Shown here: one piece after another, positions 10,962 through 22,220 of the stretch
How the letters are laid out: every line of letters begins with the position of its first letter
Position numbering within the stretch: position 1 is the first letter of the stretch
Origin: Cryptomeria japonica
Lineage: Eukaryota; Streptophyta; Pinopsida; Cupressales; Cupressaceae
NCBI RefSeq assembly: GCF_030272615.1
Contig: NC_081406.1
Span: forward strand, 266,710,192-266,774,191
Length of the DNA stretch: 64,000 bases
Direction: 5' to 3'
The notes under the pieces: model-generated
Database searches by the model: none
Seen by the model: only the letters and a program-made list of their open reading frames with translations
What the model was told of the DNA's origin: nothing
Program-made: the position numbers and the translations under genes

Positions 10962-11423
10962 TATGGGTTGTGGCAGATGTATTTTGATGGAGCTTGCTCC
11001 AAAGAAGGATCTGGAGCAGGGGTTCTTTTTGTGTCCCCGTCAGGTATAACTTTTAAATACTCATTTTTATTGGCATTCGAGTGCACAAATAATACTGTAG
11101 AGTATGAAGCTCTGTTACTAGGACTTGAGGTTACAAAAAGGCATGGAATCCAACTATTGAAGGTAATGGGGGATTTAGAATTGGTTGTCTCTCAGGTGAG
11201 ATCTAAATATGCATCCAAGAATGATAGATTAAAGCAATATAAGCATGTTGTTTGGGATGTTATTGAGCATTTTGATGCATTTTCTATTAATTGGATAGAG
11301 CAAGCAAAAAATATTATGGCAGATTTCCTAGCTAATGTTGCTTTCAAAAATGATGATGCAACGCTAACCGGTATTTCCACTGTGGAAATAAAATCTAGGC
11401 CTGCTATTCCTGATAATGTGTAG
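10962..11423 (+). pseudogene. pol: Element A archaeal-type RNase H (aRH) placed upstream of RT
   Basis: Degrades the RNA strand of RNA-DNA hybrids. The fold runs LWQMYFDGACSKEGSGAGVL, then NNTVEYEALLLGLEV, then VMGDLELVVSQV, and ends IMADFLANVAF. All four acidic catalytic positions (D in YFDG, E in EYEA, D in MGDL, D in ADFL) are present, and the domain itself has no internal stop. In elements C and D of this window the same domain lies after RT and before INT, the usual Tat order. Here it sits between protease and RT, joined in frame. The identification is strong from motif order; the evolutionary reading is inference. Confidence 0.85.
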
Positions 11424-12650
11424 AATTGGCAAGTTTTTGCTGATGATGAAGACATTCTTAGGTTTATCCAATGTGTTGATGATTATGATGGACAAAAGAT
11501 TGATTGTAATGCATTGGTGGAAGTGGTAGACAATAGAGAGACAGTGTTTGGAAATGATGTGGTCCAATTGGAAACTAATGAGATACCTAAAGGGCTAGTG
11601 GAGCTGGAGAGCATGTTTAGTTATAATGATAGTCATTTACATCAACAGTCTACCACCAAGTTGGAAGAGTTAGAGGAGGTAAACCTGGGGACATAATCAT
11701 CCCCTAAGTTGGTATATATTGGAAAGAAACTACCCCCTCATGTCAGGACTAACCTTATTAATTTATTCAAAAGGTATAAGCATGTCTTTGCTTGGTCTTA
11801 TGAAGACCTAAAGGCGAATAGACAAGATCTTTTTCAGCATGAAGTTCCTTTACTTCCAGATGCTAAGCTTTTCAGACAGAAACAGAGGCCTATCAATCCC
11901 TTGTTAGAAACTAAAATGCAACAAGAGTTGACCAAATTGAGAGAAGGGGGAATTATCAAACTAATAAGGCATTCTTCATTGGTCTCCAATTTGGTCCCAG
12001 TGAGGAAGAAGAATGGAGACATCAGATTGTGTGTAGATTTTAGGAATCTAAATGTTGCTTCCTTGAAAGATAACTACTCATCCCCAAATATGGAAGCCAT
12101 GCTACAAAGAGTGACATGATGTGATCTTTTATCCATGATGGATGGTTTCTCAGGATATAATCAAGTGTTGGTAAAGGAGTCTGAATAGTTTAAGACAACT
12201 TTCACTACTCCATGGGGAACTTATGTATATGTGAGAATGCCATTTGGATTAAAAAATTCATGAGCTACATTTCAGAGAGCTATGGATGTAGCTTTCAAAG
12301 AATTCATAAACATCATCATGGTGGTTTATCAAGATGATCTAACTTGTTTCTCTAAGAAAGCTGATGATCATTGTGGACATTTAGAGAAGGTGTTCAATAA
12401 AGCCTTGGAATTTGGTGTATCACTAAATCCCAAGAAATGTCATTTTGGGGTCACTGAGGGAAAGTTATTGGGACACATAGTCTCTAAGGAGGGGGTAAGG
12501 ATAGACCTTGAGAGAATTGAATCAATCAATAAGGTGTCTGAACCTAAAAATGTGAAAGGTATCCAATCTTTCTTAGGTAAAGTAAATTTTGTCAGGAGAT
12601 TCATTGCAAACTTTGCAGAGATAGTGAAGCCTATCATCAAATTGCTTAAG
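11424..12650 (+). pseudogene. pol: Element A reverse transcriptase with N-terminal linker
   Basis: Copies element RNA into DNA. An acidic linker (11424-11700) leads into KHVFAWSYEDLK. RT motifs follow: SSLVSNLVPVRKKNGDIRLC, DFRNLN, MMDGFSGYNQV, FGLKNS, and the catalytic YQDDL at about 12330. The connection domain begins LGKVNFVRRFIANFAEIVKP. In-frame stops interrupt it at 11421, 11694, 12117, 12186 and 12261. All pieces share one reading frame. YQDDL keeps both catalytic aspartates, so loss of function here comes from the stops. Confidence 0.9.
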
Positions 12651-13322
12651 AAGGATACAAAATTTTATTGGGATCAAGAAGCTTCAAAAGCTTTTGTTGA
12701 GATTAAGAAGGCAATCCAAGAGGCACCAGTGTTGAAATCTCCTGATTATAGTAAGCCTTTTTCTTTGTTTTCTTTTGCTTCATATCATACGGTGGCTGCA
12801 GTATTACTACAAAAGGACAATGAAGGATATGAACATCCCATAGCCTTCTACAGTAAGTCTTTGCAGGCGGTAGAACTAAGATATGAAATCATGGAGAAAC
12901 AAGCTTATGCCCTAGTTAAAGCTGTTAAGGCTTTTAGGCCATATTTAGTGAACGCAAATATCATTGCCTATGTCCCACATGCTGTAGTTAAAGATATTTT
13001 GTCTCAATCTGAGGTTACTAGGAAGAGATGCAGATGGATTAATAGAATTCAGGAATTCAAATTTGAGATAAAGATCACCAAATTGGTAAGAGGTTTAGGT
13101 TTGGCTAAGCTCATGACTGAGTCGAATCTCATGAATGTAGAAATACACAATGTTGAGGTTAGAGATGCTTTGGTCACAAGTATTGAGAGGCAACCCTGGT
13201 ACACAGAGATAATCCAAATTTTGAGAGGTGATACACTCCCAGAAGAAATGACATACAATCAGAAAAGAACTCTGAAACTCAAGTCCCAAAAATATGTGCT
13301 CATTCAGGGTGATCTTTTCTAG
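12651..13322 (+). pseudogene. pol: Element A Ty3-type RNase H, catalytically degenerate
   Basis: The usual RNase H after RT: YSKPFSLFSFASYHTVAAVL, EHPIAFYSKSLQAVELRYEI, EKQAYALVKAVKAFRPYL. The first catalytic Asp, normally in a TDAS-like motif, is replaced (FSFAS), while the Glu in EIMEKQA region remains. Decay of this copy fits a known pattern in which elements with aRH lose the ancestral domain. A spacer (VRGLGLAKLMTES onwards) leads to the TAG at 13320. Confidence 0.85.
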
Positions 13323-14453
13323 AAGAAAAGAGATGGAGAGTTACTAATGTGTTTGGATGAATTTCAAGCTAAACAGGTGTTGACTGAAATGCATGATGGA
13401 GTATGTGGACGTCACTATTCTACTAAGACTACTGCTGGTAAGATAATCCGAGCTGGGTATTATTGGCCCACCTTATTTAAAGATACCCATGCATATGTTC
13501 GGAGATGTGACCCATGTCAGAGATTCTCATCCAAGCTCAAGTATGAAGGAGCCTTACCCCTAAATCCAATTTCTGTAGAAGCTCCTTTCGTCCAGTGGGG
13601 CATTGATTTTATTGGAGAAATTGTTGAGAAGTCAGGGAGAGGTCATGGATGGATCATAGTGGCCACTGATTATTTCACCAAATGGATAGAAGCCATCCCT
13701 ACAAGATGAGCTACTAGTAAAGTTGTCATTGATTTCCTGATGAATAATATTGTAACTAGATTTGGAACACCTGCAAAATTGGTGATGGATAATGCCATGT
13801 GTTTCAGATCAAAGGAATTTGTAGGCTTTTGTACTAGTCACGGTATACTCATGTCATACTCTTCACCTTATCACCCTCAGGGGAATGGACAAGCAGAATC
13901 CAACAATAAAAGCCTGTTGAATATCATCAAGAAAATCCTAGAAGAGAATAAAAGATCTTGGGATCAAAAGTTGAAGTTAGCTCTATGGGCAGATAGAATA
14001 ACAGTTAAGAAATCCATTGGAATGTCACCTTTTGAATTAGTTTATGGTGCCCAAGCCGGATTGCCGGTAAATAACCTTCTTCTAGTGTATAAGTTTTTGC
14101 AAAATGAGGACATGGAGGTATCTAAACCAATGAAAAACAGAATGATCCAAATTGTAGAAATAGAGGAGCTTAGGACTTCTGCCCATAAGAAAAATCAGAA
14201 GATCTAGTTGCAGTCAAAGTATCTTTTTGATAAGAGGACATCACTAAGGAAGTTTCAAATTGATGACATGGTTCTTCAGTGGAATGAAAAAGGACAGGAT
14301 AAGGGAAAGCATAAGAAATTTGAATCACTATGGATTGGCCCTTTTGTGGTTTGTGACTTAAATGGTAAGGATTCATATTTCTTGAGGAATATGGATGATG
14401 AAATGCAGGAATTTCCAGTGCATGGACAATTCCTGAAGCATTATTTCTCTTAA
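13323..14453 (+). pseudogene. pol: Element A integrase
   Basis: Inserts the DNA copy into the chromosome. An HHCC zinc-binding region (MHDGVCGRHYSTKTTAGK ... YVRRCDPCQRF) is followed by the catalytic core. The D,D,E residues are visible: D in WGIDFIGE, D in VMDNAMCF, E in GNGQAESNN. SPYHPQGNGQ and MSPFELVYGAQ are typical. The C-terminal domain at 14208-14453 (FQIDDMVLQWNEKG ... KFESLWIGPFVV) is SH3-like and lacks a chromodomain. Stops lie at 13707 (probably former CGA) and 14205 (probably former CAG). The frame ends at TAA 14451. Confidence 0.9.
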
Positions 14454-16070
14454 TGTCCATGCACGGTAGGTCCTTTGTTTGTACATATTTTGTTTCTTTC
14501 CTGCTTTTCTATTTTGGTCTGTGTTTTGGTCTGTTTCTCTAGAGTTTCTGAGTTTTCTTGTGTTCACCTTGCGATCAACCATCCCCAGTCAAAGCCGCTG
14601 TTATCGCTTATTAAAAATGGGCTTTTCTTTTCCCATGATTGGCTATGGTTTGTTGAATTTTTGAATAGGGTGCAATTCCAAATGCTTCAACTTTGTTCTA
14701 GACCTCAAGGGTTTAAGGGTTTTTGATTTTAGATCCTCTTGTGTTTATTTTAAACCCTCTAGTTTCTAATCTTTTGTTACTTTATTCACTTAAGTAATGG
14801 GTCATGGGGTCATAGGAAGTGTCCCCCCTTGTTATTTGCCTAGGCGGTAATGTTAATTAATCGACAAATCTATGCCTTATATGTTTTTCTCCTAAAGTTG
14901 TTGGGCCCAGTAACTAGTGCGCATCTCGTGGGTGGATCCATGGCTTGCTTTATTTTGCTAGGCAAAGTTGTGCATAATTTAAAACTAGCGAAGTTGCGAA
15001 AATGACATGGCATGCCACATAGACGGTCTAGCTGGTTGATGATAGTGAGTAAAATGGTGGCACGTGGTATAAGTTACAAGAGTCAGCGGGTCAGGATTAA
15101 AGGCTAAAAGGCGGGCCCCAGAGGTGAGTCAGGTCGCAGTTAGGAGATGATCTGGCAGGTACAGTTGTCAATAATTTACTGGAGCCCCGCAGTTTTCTTT
15201 CGGTGTATAAAAAAGTGACAAGTTAGCTCTGAAGGTGACTGGACGCCAGGTGTTCACAGTGAGTCAGCGGGCCCACCCCTCCCGAAAGCCTTTTCAGACA
15301 GTTAAATGCCGATCAACTTAAAAAATGATCCGACGGCCCACGCTATTTCGCAAGGGTAAGATGCTCGTTCTTTATACTCCGCGAAATAGCGAGAGTGAGT
15401 GAGAGTCGTTCACATGTCTAGCGACACGTGGTCTAAGAAGAAAGTTGTAGGCCCACCAAGGTGGAACCGACGGTATAAAAGAAAGACACGCGGCCAGTAT
15501 TAAGTGGAATGCGAAGGAAATTTCAAGGCCAATGGTTGGGGGTCACGTGGTATCATATAACCAATAGAGAAGCGGGACCCAGCGCGGAGCCAAAGTTGTT
15601 AGTTAATTTAACGCTCGATCAAGTTTCTTTTGATCGGACGGTCGGCGCTATTTCGCAGGACCAAGCTGCCCGATAGTTATGCTTCGCGAAGTTGCGAAAG
15701 AGCCAAATGAAACACTTGCAGGAACGTTGTGACCCATTGGAGCAAAAAATACGAATTCCTGTATGAATTCAATTTTGAAGGGATGACCGAAGCATGCAGA
15801 ATCAATGTTGTAGTTAAGGCCCCGAGTACAATATTTGATTTCCTATCAACCGGATGAAGGTATCTTTTAAAGAATTTTGCAGAAGAGCAGATGTAGAGTT
15901 ATTTTCTTTAGGTACAGAGCAAGTCGGTTCAGTTGCAGAGCAAATTCCTTCAAGCGAAGAACAGGTTCTCTCGTATTCTTGTGTAGCAATCCCTGTGTAG
16001 TGTTTTAGATAAGATAATTGATTCGTCACATAATTGTTTAAGAGTGGTATTCATTTCTTACGTTTTCAAA
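14454..16070 (+). promoter_or_regulatory. Promoter-like noncoding block between integrase and the extra ORF of element A
   Basis: About 1.6 kb with no reading frame. It is less AT-rich than its neighbours and contains three CACGTGG cores (near 15060, 15425, 15545; G-box type), a TATAAAA at about 15475, a GTATAAAAAA near 15206, and repeated motifs CGCTATTTCGC (15341, 15646) and GCGAAGTTGCGAAA (14989, 15685). The last ~330 bp before ATG 16071 would be the 5' UTR. I infer an internal promoter for the downstream ORF; a splice acceptor region or part of an LTR are alternatives. Confidence 0.5.
15341..15391. repeat. Perfect 11-bp inverted repeat
   Basis: CGCTATTTCGC at 15341-15351 pairs with GCGAAATAGCG at 15381-15391 across a 29-bp loop. 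The left arm recurs at 15646-15656. Confidence 0.9.
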
Positions 16071-19000
16071 ATGGCTCCTAAAAGAGGATTTTTTGGCAAA
16101 GTTAACTATTCAGAAATGAGTGTTTGTGATGATTTTTTAGAACAGTTGACGTTGTCAACTAATCAGGCATCAAAGGCAAAAGAATTAGTGCCCAAGGCTC
16201 CCCGTTTAAAAATAGGAGAAGGACTATATGACAAGGGCAACTGGCTGAGAGACCCATTGGTTGGATTGTCTGGGCTGGGGTTGTTTAAGATTGGATTTGG
16301 AATGAGAAATTCTCCGACTCCACAAAACAGTATTTGGGAACTAGATGTTGGGAAACTGATAGTCCCAGGGGTATTTATGGACATAGATCTGTTGACCCAA
16401 ATTGCGTTCAACTATGATCTAGTCACAAGAAGCATTCGGGATATAAATGAGAAAACCCTTGTTGAGATTAATGCTAAAGAATTCAGGAAAGCTTTTGGGC
16501 TTAATGAGTTCACCAATTTTCTAGAACCTATAAATTTCACATCATTAGCCCAAATTTATGGTGCACAGAGGAGTCATCTCAGGAACGGGTCTCTCAAGGA
16601 CTTTTTTGTGAAGATAGGAGGGTTAACAGTTGTAGGACCCAACACACAAGAGCCCTTTTCATTAAGTATGTTCACCCTGAGGGCTAAAGGAATGCATTGG
16701 GCACTTTGCCAAGTTTTGGGAGAAGATGCTGAAGCAAATATGCCAAATCATTACCTGTTAATGATTGCTCAGATTTTGAATCTTTCTCTTGCAATTACAT
16801 TTGATTATGCCTCTTTCATTGCTGATGCTATTCATGGAGGGTTAACAGGAATCAAGAATGGAAAGGTGGATAGGCCTTTCGGATGGTACTCACTCCTGAT
16901 GCATCTTTTTCTCTTCAAAGGTGGTGATTACTTTGTCAGTGGACTAGACCTTGTTAAGGAGAAAGAAGGAGAAAAAATGTCAGTACAATTATGGAATACT
17001 GTGTTGTCATGGGATAGAGAGGATGCCAGTTTTTTGAACTTTGATAAATATTTTGCATCCAAGATAAGGACTCTCCTCTGCTCTGAGAACCCAAGAATCC
17101 CCAGAGTTCTTCTAGAATTCATAAGACCAAAAGAATTCACAGAGAACATATAAATTGTTCATAACTGGGGTGACATTTACTTGTATCCAGTCTCAACAGT
17201 TTTCAGAGTGTTTGGTTTCAGAGGCACCCCTTTTTTGCTACCTTACCAGGGCCCTCTCAAAGTGGGAATTGCAGAGATCCTTAGACAAACTGGTGGTTTA
17301 CAAGAGGCAGAGTTGACAGGCAGGGGTAAAGGGACTATTTTCCCTGCAGCTACCATAGCCCACCAATTTTTAATAACAAAAGGAGGTTGGAATTGCTTTG
17401 AGGATTTCCTCAAGCCTTATCATTTGTCCACTGCAGTGTCCAGGTGTGCTGATCTAGAAGACTTCTTCAACGGTATGTTTAGAAAGAAGGTAGCATGTAG
17501 AGGTAGGCCTCATCATTTCCAGTTCCCTGAAGACCTCATCAGAAATGAGTTTGATCTAGATGAGCAGGAGCTGAGAAAAGAGAAGTGGGTGGCTTATAAG
17601 AAAGCCTAGGATTTTGTGCATCAGTTTGATGTCAGCTATGAACCATTGTCTAGCTTTTTCCCACTGGAGGAGAAAATAAAGTTTTTGATCGTTTGCTTTA
17701 AAGATGTGATGCAGACCCTGAAGGAGAAGAGGGAAGTTGTAGACAAAAGCAACCCTGAAAAGGCGAGAATGATCTTAAGTATTTCAGCTTCCAGCAAAGT
17801 AATCCCTCCTGGTGATTATACATTAGATAAGAAATCCAGTTATAGTGTGCTAATGCCTACAACAGGGGAGCCCTCTACCTCCAAAGGAAAGAGGAAGATA
17901 CAAGATGTCATTGACATCCAAGAAAGCCCAAAGAAGCAAAGGGTGGGGAAAGAAGTACAATCAGATACACCTTTGTATTTCCCATCCCAATCCCCTATCC
18001 ATATAGGAAATGAGCAAGCAGCAGCTGAGCAACTCCTACAGTTAGGTAGTGTAGGGGAAATTGCCTACACTTATGATGAAGTGGAGGAAGGAATGCCAGA
18101 AGAACCCATTGCTACTTAAATGGATATCACTACCACTGAACTCAAAGGCCAGAAGTGGGATTCTGAGATAAAGCAGGCAAGTAATGCCTTCTTAGCTAAT
18201 AACAATTTTGTCACATCGGAAGCATTTATGCAGTTTATATGGAAACAACACATAGATAAATATAATGCTAGATGTGAAAAGAGAAAAGCTGAGCAGCCCA
18301 ATAAAGATCTAGCCCTAGTAGAAGAGGAAATAAAGTAAGAGATGATGGAAGAATTCAAAACCATCACCCCTGAGCAGGGAAGAGATATGATAGCACAAGC
18401 TGGAGTGCTTATTTTACCCGAATGCGATATAGTAGATGCCCTGGTACTAGATCCAGTGAGAAAAGAGACTAAACCTATGGAAGGGATCACTTTCAATAAG
18501 GACAATGCTGCACTCGTTATGTGGTCTCTCAAGAGAAATGAGAGTAAGAAAAGAAAAGACACCCAAAGTTCAAGTTACCTTGGTGGGATGATGGTGAAGA
18601 GAGTGCAGAGTACAGGGGTAGTGGAGGCTGCTAGCACTGTGTTAGAGACTGCAAAATTTAGTGTTGCAGTAGTAGAGAAGGAAGCCAAAGAGAAAGAGGC
18701 CCTCCAAGTTAAGTTGGAAACAGTTTTGAAGGCCTATAACAATGCCAAGGAGGAGGTAAGAGGTAAAGATAGCATCATTGCCAAGCTGCAGAGCCAGTTG
18801 ACTGGACAATACCATCAAGGTGAATCTTCAACACTAATGATCTCCTCTTCTAGTACAAGACCTCCACCTACTAGCCCTATTATTGAGTTTCCACCATCTC
18901 CAGCACCCTCCAGCTCTCAAATGGTTGAAATTACTCCTCAAGAATTAGAAAACTTGAAACAGGTTCGGGCCTTATATGCAAAGAAGTATGAGGAGAGAGT

Positions 19001-19712
19001 AAGAGCTACAATTTCCAGTTTTGCAGATACAATAAATGCCCCATTGCTCTACAACAATGTAGGTAAAATTATGGATATATGGAATGAGCTCAGGAGAGAC
19101 AAGGTCATTTTGACACCTATTTTTGACAAATGGAGGCCTAGGGAGCAAGATTTAGAGTTTATGTGTGTATCCTACGATGAAGCAAGGGTCAATCCCATCA
19201 TTAAATCCACTTCTGATGTCGCTAAAGTTTTCGTACAATTAGTAGCAGAAGTGGATAATGTTGATAGGAAGGTAAATTTGTGCAAAAAGGAGTACACTGA
19301 TCAAGTTTTTGAGTTGCTCCTAGGAGTTTTTGCTAGCCCGGATCAATTAAAAGACAAACAAATGTGGCTTAAGGAGATAGAAGCTAAATTGTCAGCAAGA
19401 GTTAAAGGAATTATTGATCTAGATGATGCTTCTTTCTTTGTTTTGACAATACAAGAGATAGAGAAAATTAAGTCACATTATGGTTTTCTTAATTCAGAAG
19501 TCAACAAAATGAGAAATTCTTGGAAAAGGTTGACTAAAACTAAGGATAAAGAGATTAATTTCTCATGGCCGACAGAAGAGGTGTATGATGAGTGGACAAC
19601 TAAATATGCCACCCATGATCTGGGACAGTTGGAGAGTGCCCCTGAAAAGGTAGAAGAAGTTGCAACTGAACAATCTATTCAAGAAACTGCAAAGGCCGAA
19701 AAGAGCTTGTAA
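16071..19712 (+). pseudogene. Element A extra ORF downstream of integrase, 1214 codons, unknown function
   Basis: One frame from ATG 16071 (AAAATGGCT context, MAPKRGFFGKVNYSEMS) to TAA 19710, interrupted by in-frame stops at 17151, 17607, 18117 and 18336. No frameshift or intron is needed. The N-terminal ~520 residues look globular and mostly helical (LFKIGFGMRN; IREINEK-like helix; MHWALCQVLGEDAEANMPN; PFGWYSLLMHLFLFKGGDYF). A basic spacer with a nuclear-signal-like KGKRKIQ and ESPKKQR follows. Next come a long coiled coil (about 18660-18800), a Pro/Ser linker and a second helical domain (19000-19640). I recall similar 'putative plant transposon protein' sequences but cannot name a family. 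It lies on the same strand and frame as gag-pol, between INT and the 3' end, so it is probably carried by element A. A captured host gene is possible. Confidence 0.7.
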
Positions 19713-20650
19713 CTACTTTTGTGAAAAGCTTGTAACCTCTTTATTTTGAAAGAACTCATTGTAACAAACTCTCCTCGAAAAGTCCGAAGCTTTGTGCATC
19801 CATGTTGTTATAAATGGATACCAGGACTAGAGAAAAAAGGATCGCAAAGAATTGTAAGAAAATGCTGCAGAAATTTATTTGAGCTTTTCTAAGTTTTATG
19901 GAGAATATTCAAAAACTTCTTGCAATATTTCTTGATCTAAATATCAATATACAGACCATTAGTTTTGAGTGAAGCTTTGTGTTGTCTTCAAGGGTGTTTA
20001 CAATTTGTTTACTGTTTTCATTCTGAATAATCCAAGGTTGTTCTGTTTGAATGGAATTGCAAAACAATTTTAGTAGAAGTGTTCGTTAGCTTTTCTCTTT
20101 AGGAGGGAAATTAAAGATGCGGGGATCACTCATACCAGTAGACTCTTTGGAAGAGACTTTGAATTTTGATGATCACAACTTAATTTGGAATGCATAAATT
20201 ATTGTAGGTGTCAGGCATATACAAGGATTAATAGAAACCAATCCAACGGGACGCATAAAGATGTTTTGTTTGAGGAGAATTATCTGAGTTTAGATGACTC
20301 TGTGACCTTGGATAAGGCACTGGTATTGATTGAAGTTGTTTATTGCATGTTTTGTTGATCGAAATGCTGAATTTAAGTATAATTTCCATTCTTTGTTTTT
20401 AGTTGATTTCAAGGTGAATAAATCCACTGGTTTTCTGGACTGGTTTGCTGTGGGTATATGTTTGAAAGTGTGAATTCAATTCACAAAGGTATACCCACCT
20501 AGGCTCTGAGTAAGTCCGAAGTGTAGAAGGTTCAATCAAACCTTGTCATATGTTGCCTTCAGAATTTCCTTATCTTTGATGTCTCTTCTGCACCGAGTTT
20601 AATCATATTATTTTAAGGATGTTAAAGGGAATCAGATTTTTAAGACAACA
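19713..20650 (+). repeat. Probable 3' LTR and flank of element A
   Basis: About 940 bp with no coding. A TATA-like TTATAAAT lies at 19808. The end AAGACAACA at ~20650 abuts Copia E LTR sequence. Two stretches match insertion X on the opposite strand: GGATAAGGCACTGGT (about 20312; X about 27495) and CAAAGGTATACCCACCTAGG (about 20486; X about 27245), in the same relative order. That supports LTR identity. The start is not fixed, because the 5' LTR is outside the window. Confidence 0.55.
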
Positions 20651-21616
20651 ACAGTTGCTGATTGGTTATGTTCTTGAGCTTTCAGATGTTGATCGATGAA
20701 GATTTGATGTGGTGTTGGTACAACTATTGGTGATTATTCTAACGTGGTTGTTTTTGTTTCCTAGTTGTGTCCTATTTTTTTTGGTGATCCACATTGATCA
20801 TTGTGCAATTTTTTGATGATTTCTATCAACCAGTATTGATTTTCATGTTATGTAGTATTTGTGGTGGTGTAGTGTGTTGTAGTTGATCTTGGCATGATTT
20901 CCGATGGATGTGATCATTCAGGAATTTGAATTAGGTCCATGCTATGTAATGTAAATCATTATATTGGTTTGGTGGTTGATCTTTGTATCCTATGATGCAA
21001 TTTTATAATTGAGGGTTGAGGGTTTAACCGACCTTGTTATCAAAGTTGATGAATTGTATATATAGGTGATTTTTTCATGTAGTTTGTGTATCGGTATTGT
21101 GTCTGCATTATTAGAGAGAGCTGAATGTGCGAACAGGATATTTATCATTCAGTGAAGTGTTGAGGTGAGATTGGTGTTGCAGAGAAGAAAATTGTGCTTA
21201 ACCGAAACTATCATCAAGCATTTGTAGATGCTAGCATTGCAGTTCATTTCTTTTGGATTGTAGTCCAAATCATATTATAAGTCAGTGAGATTTCCCTGAG
21301 GGTTGTAGCCTTCTAAGAAATATCTTTTGAGCACTGAGCTCTGGGTAGTATGCCGAAATGCATGTGCATTTCACATTGTAATATTTTCACATATTACTAC
21401 AGAGTATCATCTTATTGTGGGTAGGTTCCCACCATGGTTTTTCCCTTAATCGGGTTTTCCATGTCAAAAATCTTGGTGTTGTGTGTTGTGTTCTTAATTT
21501 TCTTAGTTGTTTATTTTTGCAGTTTATCAGTTTTTGTTTTGGAGTTTAATTTTTTGTATCCGGTGAAGAATGACTCACCCCCCACTCTCAGTCTTCCTTT
21601 TTGATTGCTGCTAACA
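20651..21616 (+). repeat. Element E 5' LTR, 3' portion only
   Basis: Aligns with 38263-39239: both contain GATGTTGATCGATGAAGATT, the TATA-like GTATATATAGG (about 21056; 38671) and the end CTAACA. The first ~280 bp of the 3' LTR has no counterpart here; element A's end lies there instead. Confidence 0.85.
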
Positions 21617-21618
21617 AT

Positions 21619-21629
21619 TGGTATCAGAG
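21619..21629 (+). other. Primer-binding site of element E (initiator tRNA-Met)
   Basis: TGGTATCAGAG two bases after the LTR end CTAACA is the standard plant Copia primer site complementary to initiator Met tRNA. Confidence 0.9.
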
Positions 21630-21671
21630 TTTGATCCTCTGTAGAAGATTAATCACTTGAGGAGATGTGGG

Positions 21672-22220
21672 ATGACAGCTCAAGGTATTATTTCCAAGAA
21701 GGACAATCTGAGGTTTGATGGAAGTAACTATATTGTATAGAAGAGACATATGGAGGTGCATTTGAAATGTCTTAGAGGTTGATTATTGGAAGATTACTAA
21801 GAATACCTATGTTGTTCCTCATAATGGACCATCTACTCCTGATGAGGTTAAGGAAGCTGAATATAACATTAGGGTGAAGGAATAATTGCTTAGTTCCTTG
21901 ACTGATTCTGAGATGATAGATATAATATGACTTCAGACCGCACATGAGATCTGGGAGAAGCTTGAGATGTTGTATGAAGGTGATAATCAGGTGAAAGTTG
22001 CTAAGTTGCAGAGTTTCAAAGGAAAGTATGAGACATTGAAGATGAGAGAAGATGAGAACATACATTCATACATGGCTAAGGTGAATGAACTCGTCCTTGG
22101 TATTAGATGTATTGGTGGAAAGATTGAGTAAGATGAGATTGTTTCTAAGGTGTTGAGATCTTTGCCTCCTACTTTTAAACATAAGGTTTCCGCTATTGAT
22201 GAGATCCAGAGAGCGATACT
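21672..22220 (+). pseudogene. gag: Element E gag, 5' part
   Basis: Starts MTAQGIISKKDNLRFDGSNY and continues, after a TAG in place of the usual Trp and one frameshift, into HEIWEKLEMLYEGDN, VAKLQSFKGKYETLKM and SYMAKVNELVLGIR. This is the Copia gag (UBN2-type) fold. It ends at EIQRAI where element C begins. The zinc knuckle, expected ~100-150 codons further on, is missing on both sides of C, so sequence was lost there. Confidence 0.8.

Larger units (their letters stand above)
10563..20650 (+). mobile_element. Element A, 3' part: Ty3/Gypsy with aRH before RT and an extra ORF
   Basis: Continues element A after B. The order is protease C-half, aRH, RT, Ty3-type RNase H, INT, a promoter-like noncoding block, an extra 1214-codon ORF, then a 3' region ending about 20650 where the Copia E LTR resumes. 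The aRH suggests the Tat side of plant Ty3 elements. The right end ...AAGACAACA ends in CA, as an LTR should, but the partner LTR is outside the window, so the exact 3' LTR limits and target duplication cannot be proved. Confidence 0.8.

Noticed and set aside
21619-21629. tRNA-like sequences near LTR ends
   Set aside because: These are short primer-binding sites, not tRNA genes; no cloverleaf surrounds them.
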